Source: Alphaproteobacteria bacterium (GTDB lineage Bacteria > Pseudomonadota > Alphaproteobacteria > CAAGCB01 > CAG-977). Taken from it: a DNA stretch of 8,903 nucleotides. The translations under genes were made by a program, and so were the position numbers. The DNA lies in NCBI GenBank assembly GCA_021639925.1, contig JAJXEL010000087.1, positions 1 through 8,903 on the forward strand. Direction: 5' to 3'. The first letter of the stretch is position 1, and each line of letters opens with the position of its first letter. The notes under the pieces were generated by a model that had not been told where the DNA came from, made no database searches, and saw only the letters and a program-made list of their open reading frames with translations. Positions 6,837-8,903 of this stretch are shown piece by piece.

Positions 6837-7475
6837 ATGAAAACAAAGAATCTTTTTTCTGCCTTTTTGTTGTTTTGCCTCTGCGCCTGCCAATACCAGA
6901 AACCGCAAATGATCATTATTGATTCCAATGTGTCGGCCTTTATTTACCAAGGGGAAAAAAGAATAGGTGAAACGCCGTTTGCCGGAAAAATACCCCGTTC
7001 GGAAATTGCCAGCCTTTCTTTAAAACGTCCCGGTTATGAAACGGTAAAACTGCCGGTTAAAAAAGTGTACAGCCGGGCGACGCCGTTTCTTTCCGGTCAG
7101 TATACAGAACTTTTTTTTGGCAAAAACGGTTCCGAAGATGTTATCGCGGCGATCACGCTGCTGCCGTCTTTGCCGCTTTTTGTCCTGATAGATACAACGG
7201 TTTTTCTGAACGGATCATGGATTGAATATATTCCCAATTCATTTTATGTTGAAATGGTGCCTTCCGGCAAAAAAACGGCGTCTGTAGATTTTTTGCGCCG
7301 GCTTCAAATTAAAAACTTCGCTTTGAAAATGTACCCGGATATGGCTGCCGGCCGCGGGGAAACGTTGTCGGCGTTTGCCGGTTTGTTACATCGTTCCGAA
7401 AAATACGTTGCGGAATTGTTATTAAAAAATACGGATCCCGTTTCTTTCGCCGAAGCCGCGGCGGCAGGGATTTAA
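6837..7475 (+). CDS. PEGA-domain lipoprotein
   Basis: This 212-residue protein has a basic and hydrophobic leader ending in a lipobox LCAC, with the lipidated cysteine at residue 18 and glutamine at +2, which suggests the outer membrane. Residues 25-76 form one PEGA-like unit: IIDSNVSAFIYQGEKRIGETP and LSLKRPGYETVKLPVKK, with the same spacing as the three repeats of the upstream protein. A hydrophobic stretch (about 104-124) then leads into FLNGSWIEYIPNSFYVEMVP (123-142), and the rest looks helical. AAGGA at 6824-6828 lies eight bases before the ATG, and only 14 bases separate it from the upstream stop codon, so it is the third gene of the operon. It overlaps the convergent regulator gene by four bases. 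The function is unknown; partnership with the two upstream proteins is inferred. Confidence 0.72.
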   Translation: MKTKNLFSAFLLFCLCACQYQKPQMIIIDSNVSAFIYQGEKRIGETPFAGKIPRSEIASLSLKRPGYETVKLPVKKVYSRATPFLSGQYTELFFGKNGSEDVIAAITLLPSLPLFVLIDTTVFLNGSWIEYIPNSFYVEMVPSGKKTASVDFLRRLQIKNFALKMYPDMAAGRGETLSAFAGLLHRSEKYVAELLLKNTDPVSFAEAAAAGI

Positions 7476-8272
7476 ACAACCAGACATCGCAGTTCGTATA
7501 ATGGTGTTGAAAAATTAAAATCGCCGGTAAATAACTCTGTTTCCAAAATATAAGCATTGTTTCGGCTGTTCAGTTCGCCCGGAAACGCATCGGCGGCGTG
7601 CCGGATAGAGCTCGCTTGCGTCATTTTACAGATATAATCGCTTGGAGGCAAAACAAGAATATTTTCAGCTTTAGCCGGTTTTCCCGCGCGCGGTAAAAAT
7701 TCCGCATATATAAATTGTTCTGCCCGTCCTGCGCGCCAGACCGATAATAATCCTGTTTCATAACCTTCTTGCCAGCCGTTATGCGATATCTGCATTAAAA
7801 CATTGGCCAGGCATTTGTTATATGCCGTTGTGTTCCTGTTTCCGTCAAACGGAGTGATCAGGCAGAATTTTTCAGGAAAAAAATGCTTTTCAGGTTTTTT
7901 TTGTTTTAAACAGTTTTCTGATCTGTGTATTTCCTGTTGAATGATTTTTAACATAGCAATTTGTTCGCTGAGTTTTTTTTGTTTTTGTTCGGCAAGGGCG
8001 GAACCATATTCAATTAATTTATTGTAATAAATGTGCGTTTTGTCTTTGGATAAAAACGTTTTGAATGTTTTTAAAGGGATATCCAGTTCTAAACAAAATC
8101 TGATCGCGTCAATGATATGGATTTGTGAAAGCGAATAATAGCGGTATCCGGTTTTTTCATCGGTATATGCCGGCGGCAGAATACCGATCCGTTCGTAATA
8201 ACGTAAGGATTTAATGCTGACGTCGGTAATTTTTGACAACAGGCCGATCGTTAAAAGCGATTGTTTTTGCAT
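7472..8272 (-). CDS. MerR-family transcriptional regulator with C-terminal ligand-binding-like domain
   Basis: From the ATG at 8272 this is a 266-residue protein. Residues 7-72 are a typical MerR DNA-binding domain: LLTIGLLSKITDVSIKSLRYY (helix-turn-helix), the YYERIGILPP wing and TGYRYYSLSQ. Residues about 88-125 form a long dimerisation coiled coil. The remainder (about 134-266, ending ETELFTGDFNFSTPLYELRC) resembles the effector-binding (GyrI-like) part of BmrR-type multidrug sensors. The lack of an N-terminal metal-site cysteine pattern argues against a CueR/ZntR metal sensor. An in-frame ATG at 8293 would run into the divergent promoter and lacks a ribosome-binding site; the site for 8272 is itself weak. 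The gene is divergent from a MATE efflux gene, which it probably regulates. It is clearly more AT-rich than its neighbours. Confidence 0.88.
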   Translation of the reverse strand: MQKQSLLTIGLLSKITDVSIKSLRYYERIGILPPAYTDEKTGYRYYSLSQIHIIDAIRFCLELDIPLKTFKTFLSKDKTHIYYNKLIEYGSALAEQKQKKLSEQIAMLKIIQQEIHRSENCLKQKKPEKHFFPEKFCLITPFDGNRNTTAYNKCLANVLMQISHNGWQEGYETGLLSVWRAGRAEQFIYAEFLPRAGKPAKAENILVLPPSDYICKMTQASSIRHAADAFPGELNSRNNAYILETELFTGDFNFSTPLYELRCLVV

Positions 8273-8280
8273 TTTATTTC

Positions 8281-8311
8281 TTGACTCTGCCATAAGGGTA
8301 TACTTTATCTG
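8281..8311 (+). promoter_or_regulatory. MerR-type promoter of the MATE gene
   Basis: TTGACT (8281-8286) is followed after 19 bases by TATCTG (8306-8311). A 19-20 base spacer is the known mark of MerR-activated promoters, which the regulator must distort to make usable. The spacer has an imperfect dyad centred on base 8294, with CC (8290-8291) paired to GG (8297-8298) and several outer pairs. The -10 match is weak (three of six). Confidence 0.5.
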
Positions 8312-8340
8312 ATGATAAAAGGATCATAAAAAATAATCAA
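8312..8340 (-). promoter_or_regulatory. Candidate promoter of the MerR regulator
   Basis: On the - strand TTGATT (8340-8335) is followed after 17 bases by TATCAT (8317-8312), matching four and five of six consensus positions. Transcription would start near 8305, inside the operator region of the divergent MATE promoter, which would allow the regulator to repress itself. Confidence 0.5.
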
Positions 8341-8353
8341 CAGGCGAACAAAA

Positions 8354-8903
8354 ATGACGAATTCTCTGGACAGGAAAATAACGCTCGGTTCTTTGTTAAA
8401 ATTTGCCGCGCCGACGATTGCGTCGACTCTTTTAATGGAAATTTACGGTATTATTGACGGTCTGTTTGTCGTTCACCTGGTCGGTACGGACGCTTTGTCT
8501 GCGGTCAATATTTCTTTTCCGCTGATTTTGGTAACGATTGCCATCGGTATGATGTTCGGCACGGGCGGCAGCGCTTTGGTCGCCAGACAGCTGGGACAGA
8601 AAAGGGAATTGACGGCCCGGCAGAACTTTTCCCTGACGGTTCTGGTCGCTTTGGGCGCCGGCGTCTTGTTTTCGGTTCTGGGATTGATGTTTTTAAAGCC
8701 GCTGCTGATTTTTCTGGGCGCGAATGAACAGCTGTTTCCTTATTGTTATGAATATGCGTATGTCTGTTTGTTTTTTATGCCTCTGGCGTTGTTTACGGGA
8801 ACCTTTTCCATGTTTTATATTACGCGCGGCAGAGCCGTGCTGGGGCTGGTTTTTTCTTCGATCGGCGGCATTACCAACGTCATTCTTGATTATGTTTTTA
8901 TCG
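8354..8903 (+). CDS. MATE-family multidrug efflux transporter, 5' part only
   Basis: The reading frame starts at the ATG at 8354, with AGGCGA at 8342-8347, and runs open to the window end, giving 183 residues of an expected 440-460. The protein begins LGSLLKFAAPTIASTLLMEIYGIIDGLFVV and shows MATE hallmarks: the first-helix proline P20, IGMMFGTGGSALVARQLGQK (64-83) and ITRGRAVLGLVFSSIGGITN (156-175). About five of the usual twelve membrane helices are visible. MATE proteins are inner-membrane Na+ or H+ antiporters that export cationic drugs; this one looks closest to the MepA-like branch. Its divergent MerR neighbour and MerR-type promoter suggest drug-inducible expression. Substrate and coupling ion cannot be read from this fragment. 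Confidence 0.9.
   Translation, partial: MTNSLDRKITLGSLLKFAAPTIASTLLMEIYGIIDGLFVVHLVGTDALSAVNISFPLILVTIAIGMMFGTGGSALVARQLGQKRELTARQNFSLTVLVALGAGVLFSVLGLMFLKPLLIFLGANEQLFPYCYEYAYVCLFFMPLALFTGTFSMFYITRGRAVLGLVFSSIGGITNVILDYVFI

Noticed and set aside
7111..7118. Run of eight T in the PEGA lipoprotein gene, considered as a slippage or phase-variation site
   Set aside because: The frame is intact across it, the run is only eight bases, and similar short runs occur elsewhere in the window, so there is no specific sign of switching.
8273..8293. Earlier ATG at 8293 for the MerR gene, adding seven residues
   Set aside because: It would place coding sequence over the -35 of the divergent MATE promoter, has no ribosome-binding site, and MerR proteins typically start a few residues before the LLTIG segment.

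Overview
The window (8,903 bases, moderate GC) looks like chromosomal sequence from a Gram-negative bacterium. The evidence is two lipoproteins with lipoboxes, a Sec-exported PEGA protein and a complete FeoABC ferrous-iron system. A proteobacterial host is plausible, because FeoC and the long 'type 2' thymidine-phosphorylase-like enzyme both occur there, but nothing in the window fixes the taxon. I see no rRNA, tRNA, CRISPR array, insertion sequence or phage gene.

Bases 1-2634 (+) hold a compact feoA-feoB-feoC operon for ferrous iron uptake. feoC overlaps the end of feoB by 14 bases and has a strong Shine-Dalgarno sequence inside feoB. Bases 2631-4136 (-) hold a convergent gene for a 501-residue member of the AMP phosphorylase / type 2 thymidine phosphorylase family. 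Its fold-level motifs are clear, but several residues that bind phosphate and base in E. coli thymidine phosphorylase are replaced, so its activity is in doubt.

Bases 4137-4302 are a divergent intergenic region. It carries a candidate promoter whose -10 element lies inside a perfect 7-base inverted repeat. This leads into a three-gene operon (4303-7475, +) for envelope proteins: an LPP20-like lipoprotein, a large exported protein combining an LPP20-like module with three PEGA repeats and an unrecognised C-terminal domain, and a PEGA-type lipoprotein. The middle protein combines module types found singly in its two neighbours, so the three probably form one periplasmic or outer-membrane assembly. 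This is the best candidate here for an undescribed system.

Bases 7472-8272 (-) encode an AT-rich MerR-family regulator, divergent from a MATE-family efflux gene (8354 to the window end, +). The 81-base gap holds overlapping divergent promoters; the MATE one has the 19-base -35/-10 spacing typical of MerR targets. This reads as a self-contained, drug-responsive efflux module. Both convergent gene pairs in the window end on a shared TTAA, so neither pair has any intergenic sequence between its stop codons. Apart from the intergenic regions named, there is no gene-free stretch above 300 bases.
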